A stretch of 46,476 nt of DNA, from contig CAIRTF010000112.1 in the NCBI GenBank assembly GCA_903881425.1, forward strand, positions 1-46,476, read 5' to 3'. This stretch comes from an uncultured Chitinophagaceae bacterium. GTDB taxonomy: Bacteria > Bacteroidota > Bacteroidia > Chitinophagales > Chitinophagaceae. Made by a program: the position numbers and the translations under genes. The notes under the pieces are model-generated. The model ran no database searches. It was given only the letters and a program-made list of their open reading frames with translations, and had not been told where the DNA came from. Positions 25,091-33,482 of this stretch are shown piece after piece. Within the stretch, counting starts at the first letter, position 1. Each line of letters begins with the position of its first letter.

Positions 25091-26097
25091 ACATTTTTCT
25101 TTTTTGCTAAAATGGAGATATCACTTTCTTCTTTTACAATTGTATTCGTCAATTTACCCAATCCATCAATTTCCATTTCAATAACATCACCTTCCTGTAA
25201 CCATTGTTCAGAATAATTAGGATTATTTAATTTTCCTGTGCCATTCAATTCTAAAAAACAACCTGTGCCAACTGTTCCGCTGCCAATCACATCTCCCGGC
25301 AATAATGTTGCACCATAGCTGCAACGTTCAATAATCTCAGCAAAAGTCCAATCCATATCACTAACATTTCCTTCGCTCACTTGTTTGCCATTTACTGAAC
25401 ATTTCATTTTTAAATTCCAGGATTTGCCTACATGATTTTCCTTAGCCGGCATTTCAAAATTTTCTAACTCATCCAATGTAACTAAACAAGGCCCGATAAC
25501 TGTTGAAAAATCTTTTCCTTTTGCAGGGCCAAGATTCAATAACATTTCATCCATTTGTAATCGCCTAGCACTCATATCGTTCATGATCATTAATCCGCCA
25601 ATATAATTATCTGCTTCTTCAGCAGGAATATTTCTTCCTTGTTTGGCAATGACGATGGCAACTTCTAATTCAAAATCTAATTTTTCAAAATGATCGGGCA
25701 TGCACTTTATTTCTCCGGGTCCCTGAATACTATGATGGTTGGTAAAATAAAAGATAGGATATTGATCAAACTCCGGAATCATTGGTACGTTTCGGTTTCG
25801 GCGTGCTGCAGCCACATGTTGGCGAAATGCATAAGCATCTCTGCAACTGGTTGGAAATGGAACAGGTGCCAATAACTCAACATCATTTAATGAAATTCCT
25901 TTGGTGGTATCTATTCTCCCATCAATAATAGCGGCATTTACTTTTTCGGCGATTGGATAAGTCTCTTCCCAAAAATTCAAGAACATATTCATGCTGTTGG
26001 GCAATTCAGGATGAACAGCATCACAATCATATAAAAAGTCATTCACTAAAAATGCTAATTGATCATGGCCATCGCGTAGGTATGAGACTAATTTCAT
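25087..26097 (-). CDS. Fumarylacetoacetate hydrolase (FAH) family protein
   Basis: 336 residues, a two-domain bacterial FAH homologue. The N-terminal part to about residue 110 is variable; the C-terminal catalytic domain shows the metal and active-site segments FELEVAIVIAKQGRNI, GLMIMNDMSARRLQ, KDFSTVIGP and SGTVGTGCFLELNG. Such enzymes cleave C-C bonds of 1,3-diketo acids in tyrosine or other aromatic breakdown. Homogentisate dioxygenase and HPPD genes are absent here, so the pathway is not fixed. First gene of an operon with a perfect palindrome and a TAnnTTTG element just upstream. Confidence 0.9.
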   Translation of the reverse strand: MKLVSYLRDGHDQLAFLVNDFLYDCDAVHPELPNSMNMFLNFWEETYPIAEKVNAAIIDGRIDTTKGISLNDVELLAPVPFPTSCRDAYAFRQHVAAARRNRNVPMIPEFDQYPIFYFTNHHSIQGPGEIKCMPDHFEKLDFELEVAIVIAKQGRNIPAEEADNYIGGLMIMNDMSARRLQMDEMLLNLGPAKGKDFSTVIGPCLVTLDELENFEMPAKENHVGKSWNLKMKCSVNGKQVSEGNVSDMDWTFAEIIERCSYGATLLPGDVIGSGTVGTGCFLELNGTGKLNNPNYSEQWLQEGDVIEMEIDGLGKLTNTIVKEESDISILAKKKNV

Positions 26098-26098
26098 T

Positions 26099-26115
26099 CG
26101 ACAAATAATTTGTCG
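26099..26115. promoter_or_regulatory. 17-bp perfect palindrome, candidate repressor operator of the FAH operon
   Basis: Arms CGACAAAT and ATTTGTCG around a single A. It begins 2 nt upstream of the FAH start codon and ends 1 nt from the -7 element, so it spans the expected transcription start and the whole short leader. A dimeric repressor bound here would block initiation. No regulator gene lies next to it. Confidence 0.6.
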
Positions 26116-26116
26116 T

Positions 26117-26124
26117 CAAAGGTA
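26117..26124 (-). promoter_or_regulatory. -7 promoter element (TACCTTTG) of the FAH operon
   Basis: Exact TAnnTTTG on the minus strand, 20 nt ahead of the FAH start. The next downstream bases form the 17-bp palindrome. Confidence 0.5.
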
Positions 26125-26134
26125 ATAGAAACAA

Positions 26135-26425
26135 TTACCACTTTTCATCTTCTGGAATATCGTTTGGAGGTGTGTTATATTTTTTTCTGGATTCGGCTTT
26201 TTGTTGTTGTCTTTCAATAATTAATTGCGCAATAATCACAGCTGCGTCTTCATTGGGATGTTCTTGCAAGATCTGTTTTAATTTTTTTTCACTAACATCA
26301 ACTCGGTACAGGAGTTGTACCAATTTAGAGAAATCAGAAAGAATCAGCCGATTAATATAACCGGCCAATTCATTCAGTGAGAGTTTGTGTAACTCAATAT
26401 CTTCCGAAGGGGAATTATTTTCCAG
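26135..26425 (-). CDS. Small conserved-looking protein of unknown function, no ATG start
   Basis: Up to 96 residues. The frame has no ATG at all: after an in-frame stop the only usable starts are CTG at 26425 (giving MENNSPSED), other CTGs, and TTG at 26368 (77 residues). I favour a start near 26425 because the sequence ENNSPSEDIELHKLSLNELAG reads like a natural N-terminus and overlaps the upstream stop by 11 nt. The body is helical (INRLILSDFSKLVQLLYR, then SEKKLKQIL), ending in an acidic Pro-rich tail. A start mutation or sequence error is possible. Downstream of a small membrane protein gene on the same strand. Confidence 0.6.
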   Translation of the reverse strand: MENNSPSEDIELHKLSLNELAGYINRLILSDFSKLVQLLYRVDVSEKKLKQILQEHPNEDAAVIIAQLIIERQQQKAESRKKYNTPPNDIPEDEKW

Positions 26426-26627
26426 CCACTTTTGTTTTAATAATCGAATTTATAGCTAACCACTCATATACCAATACAAATGCGATGGTATTAATGGTAG
26501 AAGCTAAAATAGCACTGCTGATACCGCCAGTAAACAATGGCTTACTGTCAATCATGGGGAAAAGAATTGTTCTAGTTAGAAAGAACGCTACGAAAGTAAT
26601 AATGCTTGTTTTTACAATCTGCTTCAT
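26415..26627 (-). CDS. Small two-helix membrane protein of unknown function
   Basis: 70 residues. Two hydrophobic segments at about 6-25 and 38-57, separated by a short loop (DSKPLFTGG). Ends in a basic KTKVAGK tail. No family is recognised. It has an approximate -7 element (TACTTTTA) about 40 nt upstream and overlaps the following gene by up to 11 nt, so both are probably one unit. The 139-nt gap to the TIGR02757 gene upstream of it shows no other feature. Confidence 0.65.
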   Translation of the reverse strand: MKQIVKTSIITFVAFFLTRTILFPMIDSKPLFTGGISSAILASTINTIAFVLVYEWLAINSIIKTKVAGK

Positions 26628-26766
26628 AGTTATTGGGTTTTAGGATGTAAAAGTATCTATGATAATGGAGGGTACATATTTTTTATCATTAAAAAGCCCC
26701 TAAAACAAATTAAAGAAGGTTTAAAATTTATTGAAACGAATGAAGTTTTATGTTTTGAAACAATTA

Positions 26767-27531
26767 TTAAGAGAATTTTTCCATCACACCCAATCCAAAT
26801 AAAGCAAAATCATATTTAACAGGATCATTTTTATCAAATTCAATTAAATGATTGGTTAATTCAATCGCAGCATTCCAATCTGTTTGTTTACGATGCAGTA
26901 AATTCAAGCGTTTAGTCACTCTGGCAACATGTAAATCAATCGGACAAATTAATTGCGAAGGAAGAATGTTTTTCCAAATACCAAAATCAACACCTTTATT
27001 ATCATTACGAACCATCCATCTTAAAAACATATTCAATCTTTTACAATTGGAGTGTTTGCTTGGCGTAGCAATATGTTTTTTTGTTCTGGCAGGAATATCG
27101 GGTAATGAAAAAAAATAATGATGAAAACCAATCAGCATTTGTCCTATTGTTTTTCCGTTTTGTGTGAATGCTGTTTCTAATGAAGAATGATTTGAATAAT
27201 GATGATTTAAAAATTCTATAAAATATAAAAGATCGGTGGTGTTGAATGTTCTGTGTTTGAAGGATAATAATTTTTTAAGATCATGATCTGAATGATGTAA
27301 GATGAATTGATGTGGTTGCATCTCCATCAATTGCATTAACTCTTTTGATTTGTTGATGATGATGTTTCGATGTCCCCATGCAAAGATGGCTGCAAAAAAT
27401 CCGGCAATTTCAATGTCTTGTATTTTGGTAAATAAATGTGGAATACAAATAGGATCATTTGTAATAAAAAAAGGTTGATTGTATGCATCAACCTTTTCGT
27501 CTAAAAATATTTTAAGCTCTTTTTTGTTCAT
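26767..27531 (-). CDS. TIGR02757 family protein, HhH-GPD-like
   Basis: 254 residues, all helical. It matches the Bacteroidota-rich TIGR02757 (DUF2400) family, for which I know no proven function. The segments RLNMFLRWMVRND, VDFGIWKNILPSQL, and IDLHVARVTKRLNLL followed by YDFALFGLGVM resemble the end of helix-hairpin-helix DNA glycosylases, where an aspartate in a DxHxxR context is catalytic (here D199). A DNA repair role is therefore an inference from fold-like motifs. It starts 1 nt after the stop of the cystathionine gamma-synthase-like gene, so they are co-transcribed. Confidence 0.82.
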   Translation of the reverse strand: MNKKELKIFLDEKVDAYNQPFFITNDPICIPHLFTKIQDIEIAGFFAAIFAWGHRNIIINKSKELMQLMEMQPHQFILHHSDHDLKKLLSFKHRTFNTTDLLYFIEFLNHHYSNHSSLETAFTQNGKTIGQMLIGFHHYFFSLPDIPARTKKHIATPSKHSNCKRLNMFLRWMVRNDNKGVDFGIWKNILPSQLICPIDLHVARVTKRLNLLHRKQTDWNAAIELTNHLIEFDKNDPVKYDFALFGLGVMEKFS

Positions 27532-28671
27532 TTATCCAAGCGCATTATTCAAATCATCAATCAAATCATCCGCATCTTCAATGCCTACACTTAATCTAAT
27601 CAGTCCATCATTCAAACCATTTTTAATTCTTTCTTCTCTTGGAATAGAAGCATGCGTCATTGTTGCAGGATGATTGATTAAACTTTCTACACCACCTAAA
27701 CTTTCTGCCAAGGAAAATAAATGAGTAGCAGATAAAACTCTTTTTACTTCTTCTGCATTATCATTCTTTAATTCAAAACTCATCATGCCGCCAAAATCAC
27801 GCATTTGTTTTTTGGCGATGGCATAACCGGGATGATCTTCAAAACCGCACCAGTAAACAGTTTTAACTTTGGGATGATTGCGTAAGAAATGAGCGATTTT
27901 TTTTCCATTCTCACAATGACGTTGCATTCTTACATGCAAAGTTTTAATACCACGCAATACTAAAAAACAATCCATTGGTCCTGGAACAGCACCGCAAGAT
28001 TTTTGAATAAAGTATAATTTTTCTCTTAATGCAGCATCGTTCATTACCAAACATCCTTGAATTACATCACTATGTCCGCCTAAATATTTTGTAGCAGAGT
28101 GCATAACAATATCAGCACCCAGGTCCAAAGGATTCTGTAAATAAGGAGAAGCAAACGTATTGTCAACACATAATAAAATATTGTTCGTCTTTGCAATAGT
28201 TGCAACAGCAGTAATATCAACTATGTTCATTAATGGATTAGTTGGGGTTTCAGTCCAGATGAGTTTTGTTTTTGCATTGATGAGTGCTTTGATATTGTTG
28301 GTGTCCTGCATATTCACATAATGAAATTTCAATCCAAATTTTTCAAATATTTTAGTGAACAAACGATAAGTGCCTCCATACATATCGTTCGCTGCAATGA
28401 TCTCATCACCCGGTTCTAATAATTTAATTACAGCATCAGTTGCAGCAACACCACTGCTAAATGCCAAACCATATTTCCCATTTTCAATTTGTGCATATGC
28501 TTCTTCTAATGCTTTGCGTGTTGGATTCTGGCTTCGAGCATATTCAAATCCTTTATTTACACCGGGTGCTTCCTGCACATAAGTAGAAGTTTGATAAATA
28601 GGTGTCATGATTGCACCGGTAGATGGATCAGGCTCTGCACCGGCATGTATAAATTTTGTGGCGATTTTCAT
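27532..28671 (-). CDS. Cystathionine gamma-synthase/lyase-type PLP enzyme
   Basis: 379 residues, Cys/Met-metabolism PLP family. The PLP lysine is K195 in HSATKYLGGHSD, and the cofactor segments GYARS-like FEYARSQNPTR (about 42-53), SSGVAAT and CVDNTFASPYLQNP are in place. Closing SLGGVESLINHPATMTH is typical of cystathionine gamma-synthase and gamma-lyase groups, which cannot be separated safely by eye. It makes or splits cystathionine in methionine/cysteine metabolism. TACTTTTA lies close upstream as an approximate promoter element. Confidence 0.92.
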   Translation of the reverse strand: MKIATKFIHAGAEPDPSTGAIMTPIYQTSTYVQEAPGVNKGFEYARSQNPTRKALEEAYAQIENGKYGLAFSSGVAATDAVIKLLEPGDEIIAANDMYGGTYRLFTKIFEKFGLKFHYVNMQDTNNIKALINAKTKLIWTETPTNPLMNIVDITAVATIAKTNNILLCVDNTFASPYLQNPLDLGADIVMHSATKYLGGHSDVIQGCLVMNDAALREKLYFIQKSCGAVPGPMDCFLVLRGIKTLHVRMQRHCENGKKIAHFLRNHPKVKTVYWCGFEDHPGYAIAKKQMRDFGGMMSFELKNDNAEEVKRVLSATHLFSLAESLGGVESLINHPATMTHASIPREERIKNGLNDGLIRLSVGIEDADDLIDDLNNALG

Positions 28672-28716
28672 TAATATTTATTTTGATTGTAAAAGTAGTG
28701 ATTAATATTCTCCACT

Positions 28717-30594
28717 TTAAGGGTTAAACATAGCAGCGGCAGATAAATATCTGAAATCAAAATTATGGACAGCATGTGCTGCTGTTGGTTGTATAGATTG
28801 ATTTAAAACTTCTTTTGATAAGACATCTTTTTTAACTAATAAGTTTTTACTTTCCTGAATCATCTCTTGTATTTGTGAATGCTGCATCCATTTTTGTTGT
28901 GGCGGTTCGTAACCAATTTTATTGGTTTGCCATGTTATACTATCCGGTAAAAGATTCTGTATGTTTTTTCTTAAAATCCATTTTGTATAACCATCTTTTA
29001 TTTTGAAGGATGATGGCAATGAAAAAATGAACTCTGCCAATTCATGAAATAAAAAAGGTAATCTTACTTCAATAGAATTTGCCATTGCATTTCTATCGGC
29101 ATATCTTAATAAGGTCGTTAAACTTGAATGTACAACGTCGAAATATAAAATATCTTCTAAGGATTTGATGACAGGCTTTTGCAACGAATTTTTATTTTGA
29201 TATTGTTGCAAAAATTCTTTTTGAATGAATATTTGATTATTCTGCTGCTGAACAGCCCTTTTTTGTAATTGCTTTGCTGCTTGTTCGGGAAAGAATGCAG
29301 CAACATAATTTTTATAATTCCATTTATCTAAGAAATGATGTTGCTGCAATAATTTCTTTTCTATTTTAAATATTGAAAGATCAGTTTTTAATAATTGTTG
29401 CAAATACCAATGACTGTATTTTTTATATCCACCCAATATTTCATCAGCTCCTTGTCCGTCTAAAATTACTTTTATTCCACTTGACTTTGCATGACGATAC
29501 AACATGAACTGTGATAGTACACTACTGCTTTGTAACGGCTCTTCTTGATAAGAGGTCAGTGTTTGCCATTGCTTGATCCAATCGTCAACAGTTACTTCAA
29601 TCGTATATTGCTGTAAATTAAAATGATCAGCAACTTGTTTGCTTTTGATGCTTTCATCATTTTCAAAATCCGGGAAGACTGCCGTAAAACATTCATGCGA
29701 TAAATGAGCAGATGAAAATTGCTGACTGATTGCTACAATCGATGAACTATCTATTCCGCCACTTAGGCTGGTTCCGATTTTTACATCACTTCTTAACCTT
29801 CTGCTGATGGATGTTTTAAATAATTCTTGAAACTTTTCTATTGCATCCGATTCATTTTTAATTTCGTCATTCGTATTTCGTAATTCATTTTTTAATTCAT
29901 ACCATCTTTTCATTTGTAATTTTCCTGCCGATGGTTGTACGGATAAATAGTGTCCGGCAGGAAGTGATAAAATATTTGTATAAAATGTTTCTGTCTTCTT
30001 TAAAAAATTATTCGTGTAACCAAGCGTTAAATAATTCAATACCATTGTACCGTTTAATTGCTTAGGCAAACCCAACGCCCATAAAGCTTTCATCTCACTT
30101 GCGAAAATAAAATGATCAAATTTTCCTCTTTCAGTATAAGCGGCGTGATAAAATAATGGCTTCTCCCCAAATCTATCCCTTGCAATAAAAATTTCTTTTT
30201 TTTGTGCGTCATAAATGGCAAATGCAAACATGCCATCAAAATGATGTACGCATTCTTTGCCCCAACAATCAAAGGCAGCACAAATTATTTCTGTATCAGA
30301 TTTGGTATTGAATTGGTAACCTTTAGTTACTAGTTCATGTTTTAATTCAACATAATTATAAATAGCTCCATTGAAAATGATAGAGTAATGTAAATAATGT
30401 AATGGTTGATTTGCATTGGTGTTAAGATCAATGATAGATAAACGACGATGTGCCAATGCAACCGTATTATTTTGATTGATCCAAATACCTTCACCATCAG
30501 GGCCACGATGCTGCAAATTTTGCAACATTGCTTTTAATTTTTCTTCTTTAATGAAAGAAGCATGAGGTGATATGATTCCTGCTAATCCGCACAT
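28717..30594 (-). CDS. asnB: Asparagine synthetase (glutamine-hydrolysing)
   Basis: 625 residues. Cysteine 2 after the initiator Met is the glutaminase nucleophile (MCGLAGI), with RRLSIIDL (about 50-57), NGAIYNY and DRFGEKPLFY of the class II amidotransferase domain to about residue 190. The ATP-pyrophosphatase domain has SGGIDSS at 278-284 and a C-terminal NSIEVRLPFL segment. Makes Asn from Asp with glutamine nitrogen. Members of this form can also modify cell-surface sugars or peptides, but no such genes are adjacent. Separate unit, preceded by a terminator of the DUF2911 gene. Confidence 0.93.
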   Translation of the reverse strand: MCGLAGIISPHASFIKEEKLKAMLQNLQHRGPDGEGIWINQNNTVALAHRRLSIIDLNTNANQPLHYLHYSIIFNGAIYNYVELKHELVTKGYQFNTKSDTEIICAAFDCWGKECVHHFDGMFAFAIYDAQKKEIFIARDRFGEKPLFYHAAYTERGKFDHFIFASEMKALWALGLPKQLNGTMVLNYLTLGYTNNFLKKTETFYTNILSLPAGHYLSVQPSAGKLQMKRWYELKNELRNTNDEIKNESDAIEKFQELFKTSISRRLRSDVKIGTSLSGGIDSSSIVAISQQFSSAHLSHECFTAVFPDFENDESIKSKQVADHFNLQQYTIEVTVDDWIKQWQTLTSYQEEPLQSSSVLSQFMLYRHAKSSGIKVILDGQGADEILGGYKKYSHWYLQQLLKTDLSIFKIEKKLLQQHHFLDKWNYKNYVAAFFPEQAAKQLQKRAVQQQNNQIFIQKEFLQQYQNKNSLQKPVIKSLEDILYFDVVHSSLTTLLRYADRNAMANSIEVRLPFLFHELAEFIFSLPSSFKIKDGYTKWILRKNIQNLLPDSITWQTNKIGYEPPQQKWMQHSQIQEMIQESKNLLVKKDVLSKEVLNQSIQPTAAHAVHNFDFRYLSAAAMFNP

Positions 30595-30629
30595 TTGTTT
30601 AAGGTAAACAATTCAAATTATATAAATAA

Positions 30630-30658
30630 AAAAGTCTCCATTGTTTGGAGACTTTATA
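30630..30658 (-). terminator. Rho-independent terminator after the DUF2911 gene
   Basis: 10-bp perfect stem, AAAGTCTCCA (30631-30640) with TGGAGACTTT (30646-30655), 5-nt loop. The minus-strand side runs into a T-rich stretch, 20 nt past the DUF2911 stop. Confidence 0.85.
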
Positions 30659-30674
30659 AATAAACGAATATGTT

Positions 30675-31244
30675 TTACGGAACTGAAGTGATTGGTAAAA
30701 CAGCTTTCACATCATCCCAAAGAATTACCAAATTAGCGCCATCTTTTGTTGAATCAAAATACATAGTGAAGTTTTCAATTACATCAATATTTTTCTCCGG
30801 TTTAATATCAACTCTTACAACATCTTTTTTCTGATCGTAATTATAGTTGCCCCAACTATAATTATCATTACTTACAATAATGGTCCATTTATCGGCGGAG
30901 TTTAGCATACAATATAAAGTATATCGACCTTTAGTGATAGTTTTATTGCCAATTTTAACTGAATTGAAAAATTCAATTTCAGTTGACTCATTTGCCCCTA
31001 ACCGCCACATCTCACCGTATTTTTGAATACCTCCAAAAATTACACGACCATTTTTTTGCGGCCGACTATAAATTAATCTTGCAACTGGAGCATCTTTTGC
31101 TTTGCCATTTAATTTTAAAATCGGGTAATTGGCAGGCCAGTAACTCATATCCATCGGACTCTTATCTAAATCGGTTGGTTTTTGTTGCGCCCAAATAAAA
31201 GGTGTGAAACATAAAGCACAGGCAAGAATAATGATATTTTTCAT
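30675..31244 (-). CDS. Secreted DUF2911 domain protein
   Basis: 189 residues with a Sec signal peptide ending near WAQ (about residue 19). The DUF2911 domain follows with RLIYSRPQKNGRVIFG, EMWRLGANESTEI and RYTLYCMLNSADKWTII, the usual landmarks of this family. Predicted periplasmic or outer-membrane exposed; function unknown, though the family is widespread in Bacteroidota. Single gene with its own terminator; 44 nt downstream of the AcpH-like gene, so read-through from the SdpR unit is possible. Confidence 0.87.
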   Translation of the reverse strand: MKNIIILACALCFTPFIWAQQKPTDLDKSPMDMSYWPANYPILKLNGKAKDAPVARLIYSRPQKNGRVIFGGIQKYGEMWRLGANESTEIEFFNSVKIGNKTITKGRYTLYCMLNSADKWTIIVSNDNYSWGNYNYDQKKDVVRVDIKPEKNIDVIENFTMYFDSTKDGANLVILWDDVKAVLPITSVP

Positions 31245-31288
31245 GGTACTTGTTTTAAATAATCAGTAAAAAAAATTTTATTAAAAGT

Positions 31289-31867
31289 TTACAGATGCAA
31301 TAAACAGAATTTTTTAACATCAGGGAAAAAATTGTGATAACATTCGCTTAAAGCAGTATAATGTTCTTCAAATGCGTGAAAAGCGTCTATTCCATTATCT
31401 AAATAGATTGCACGACGAGCAACACCACCAAAACTTTTTTCGGCTCCCCATAAAAATCGATAATTGAATAACCAATCTTGCGATTGCATGTAGGGAAACA
31501 GTAATTTAAATTTTTCAGGAAAGATGTTTTCATGTTTTTCTAGTTGATGATAAGTTTCAGTGACAAATGTTTTTAATGCTTCATTATTGATAAATTCATG
31601 GGTATCGTTTGCTAAGAAATGATCATACACTACATCAATAAAAGCACCGGCATATAAACCCACAGCGGGTTTTAAAAATTGTTTGGCTTGTTTGGTAGCT
31701 TCATGTTTATCGGTATACTCATCTATCAATCGATGCAGTGTAATCCCTTTTTGAATAGTGATTGAATAATCATATTTCTTTTTGCCTTTCACAAAATCAC
31801 TGATCATGTTGCCCACTAAAATATCCTCATTACCAAAAGAGAGATAAGCATGCGCCAAATAATTCAT
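31289..31867 (-). CDS. ACP phosphodiesterase (AcpH, DUF479) family protein
   Basis: 192 residues. Opening MNYLAHAYLS, then NMISDFVKGK and GITLHRLIDEYTDKH, and AGAFIDVVYDHFLAND carry the His/Asp residues of the HD-related metal site. The E. coli member removes 4'-phosphopantetheine from acyl carrier protein; no direct evidence for the same substrate here. It follows the alpha/beta hydrolase gene by 4 nt in the SdpR-SdpI unit, so it is probably co-expressed with them. Confidence 0.87.
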   Translation of the reverse strand: MNYLAHAYLSFGNEDILVGNMISDFVKGKKKYDYSITIQKGITLHRLIDEYTDKHEATKQAKQFLKPAVGLYAGAFIDVVYDHFLANDTHEFINNEALKTFVTETYHQLEKHENIFPEKFKLLFPYMQSQDWLFNYRFLWGAEKSFGGVARRAIYLDNGIDAFHAFEEHYTALSECYHNFFPDVKKFCLLHL

Positions 31868-31871
31868 GATA

Positions 31872-32819
31872 TTAATTCGATTGTATAAAACTAATTATAT
31901 CTTTTAATAATTGTGTATTCAATGGTAGAGAAACATCGTGGTAAGTTTTTAAATTGGTATCCACACAATTCGCTTCGGCATTTTTTAAAACATGTGTCAT
32001 GCCGTCAACAATATCCAATTTTGCCTTTTTGTTGCCATTGTATAAAGTTTCTGCATCTAATATTTTAACCTGAATATCGCAACTGCCTTGAAGAATAAGT
32101 ATTGGTTTTTTGATATGACTGATTTCAATAGACGGATTATATTTCATCCAGGAAACCATATAAGGCTGAATACTTGGCCTGAATAACGATATTAAATAAG
32201 GCGGAACAGTATCGAGTTTATTTTTTGTTTTCAGCACTTGAAATAATGAATCTGTTTCCTTTCCAATAAGTGGAGATTGTTTGCTTACTTGTTCGGTTAT
32301 TACTACATCAATTGGTCTGCCGGCACCTGCAATAGAAACATAACCGGATGCATTCGTTCTTTCAGTTGCAATCATTCCAATTAAAGAACCTTCGCTATGC
32401 CCCGCAAAAAATATTTTTTTAAAACCGGATGAATCTTTCAAATAATTATAAATGGATACTGCATCATTTACATAATCATCGAAGGTGATATCTTTCTCAT
32501 TAAAATTTTTGATAGCACTTTTTGCTATACCTCTTTTGTCATATCTGAAACTAGCTATATTATTTTTTGCTAACTCTTCTGCCAGCATTTTATAAGAGTT
32601 ACAGGTTACACCCAAGCCACTATTTCCATTTCTGTCAGTTGGTCCGGATCCGGCAATAATAATTGCAATCTTTTGATTGGGTGAACTAGATAACAGGGTT
32701 CCTTCAATGGCAACGCCTTTAATGTTTATAGAGATTATTTTTTCTGAAGCATTATTTTCTTGGGCAAATAAAAATGTATGACTTAATAATAAAGTAAATA
32801 GTGTAATAATTTTTTTCAT
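31872..32819 (-). CDS. Secreted alpha/beta hydrolase
   Basis: 315 residues with a signal peptide ending near FAQ (about residue 20). Nucleophile elbow GHSEGS with S142, oxyanion region AGSGPTDRNGN (about 56-66), acid in the segment ILQGSCDIQV, and catalytic His in DGMTHVLK. Resembles the secreted esterase/peptidase-like hydrolases of Bacteroidota. It overlaps the SdpI-like gene by 4 nt (ATGA type), so it is translationally coupled to an ArsR-controlled membrane protein. Substrate unknown. Confidence 0.88.
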   Translation of the reverse strand: MKKIITLFTLLLSHTFLFAQENNASEKIISINIKGVAIEGTLLSSSPNQKIAIIIAGSGPTDRNGNSGLGVTCNSYKMLAEELAKNNIASFRYDKRGIAKSAIKNFNEKDITFDDYVNDAVSIYNYLKDSSGFKKIFFAGHSEGSLIGMIATERTNASGYVSIAGAGRPIDVVITEQVSKQSPLIGKETDSLFQVLKTKNKLDTVPPYLISLFRPSIQPYMVSWMKYNPSIEISHIKKPILILQGSCDIQVKILDAETLYNGNKKAKLDIVDGMTHVLKNAEANCVDTNLKTYHDVSLPLNTQLLKDIISFIQSN

Positions 32820-33481
32820 AAAGATGATTGATGATGTTTTTTAAAATAGATATATGAATAAATAACAGGGATTAATGCAATGATTATTATAATACTGATA
32901 AAAATCGGAACAGCAAATTTAGCGGGAGTGATTAACGTAATGATTGTAATAGCGATGCCACCAATAAACCACATTTTGCCACCCAATTGATGCGTGGCAC
33001 GCCATGTTTCAGCGTCTTCTAATGTCCATGGTGTACGAATACCAAAAAAATAATTAGGTTTAATGTTATGCATCAGATTGCCAAGGTATGCAAAGAATAA
33101 TCCCATCATTGGCAACATAAATTTATTCAATGTAAAACTTCCTGTGATAGAAGAATTGATGATTAGTAATTGTAATGCAGAAAGAAAAATGACTAATAAA
33201 AACGAAACTTTTTTAAAAGTCTCTGCAGAATACCTGGCTGTTTTTTTGGGATCGATCTTTGGCAGAAATGTTATTAAAAAATATACACCAATATTAATTG
33301 CAGTGAGCAAACACATCGTCCAGAGTAATTCTTCTTTATTGCCAAACCTATTGGGTTTACCATCCATTCCAAAATGCAATGCTATTGTTTGCGGTAAATT
33401 TGAATAGATATGAATAAAATAAAATATTGGCACGAGCCAAATAATGATAGCAGCAATAGTTGCTAAGTTTTTCTTTATCAT
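32816..33481 (-). CDS. SdpI-family membrane protein
   Basis: 221 residues with about six membrane helices. An N-terminal DUF1648-like segment (LPQTIALHFGMDGKPNRFGNK split by a turn) and the C-terminal SdpI signature FFGIRTPWTLEDAETWRATH identify it. In Bacillus, SdpI gives immunity to the SDP toxin and also sequesters its autorepressor SdpR at the membrane. The ArsR/SdpR-type gene lies directly upstream (1-nt gap), the same arrangement. No toxin gene is visible in the window, so an immunity role is not supported here; envelope stress sensing is an alternative. Confidence 0.9.
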   Translation of the reverse strand: MIKKNLATIAAIIIWLVPIFYFIHIYSNLPQTIALHFGMDGKPNRFGNKEELLWTMCLLTAINIGVYFLITFLPKIDPKKTARYSAETFKKVSFLLVIFLSALQLLIINSSITGSFTLNKFMLPMMGLFFAYLGNLMHNIKPNYFFGIRTPWTLEDAETWRATHQLGGKMWFIGGIAITIITLITPAKFAVPIFISIIIIIALIPVIYSYIYFKKHHQSSL

Positions 33482-33482
33482 T

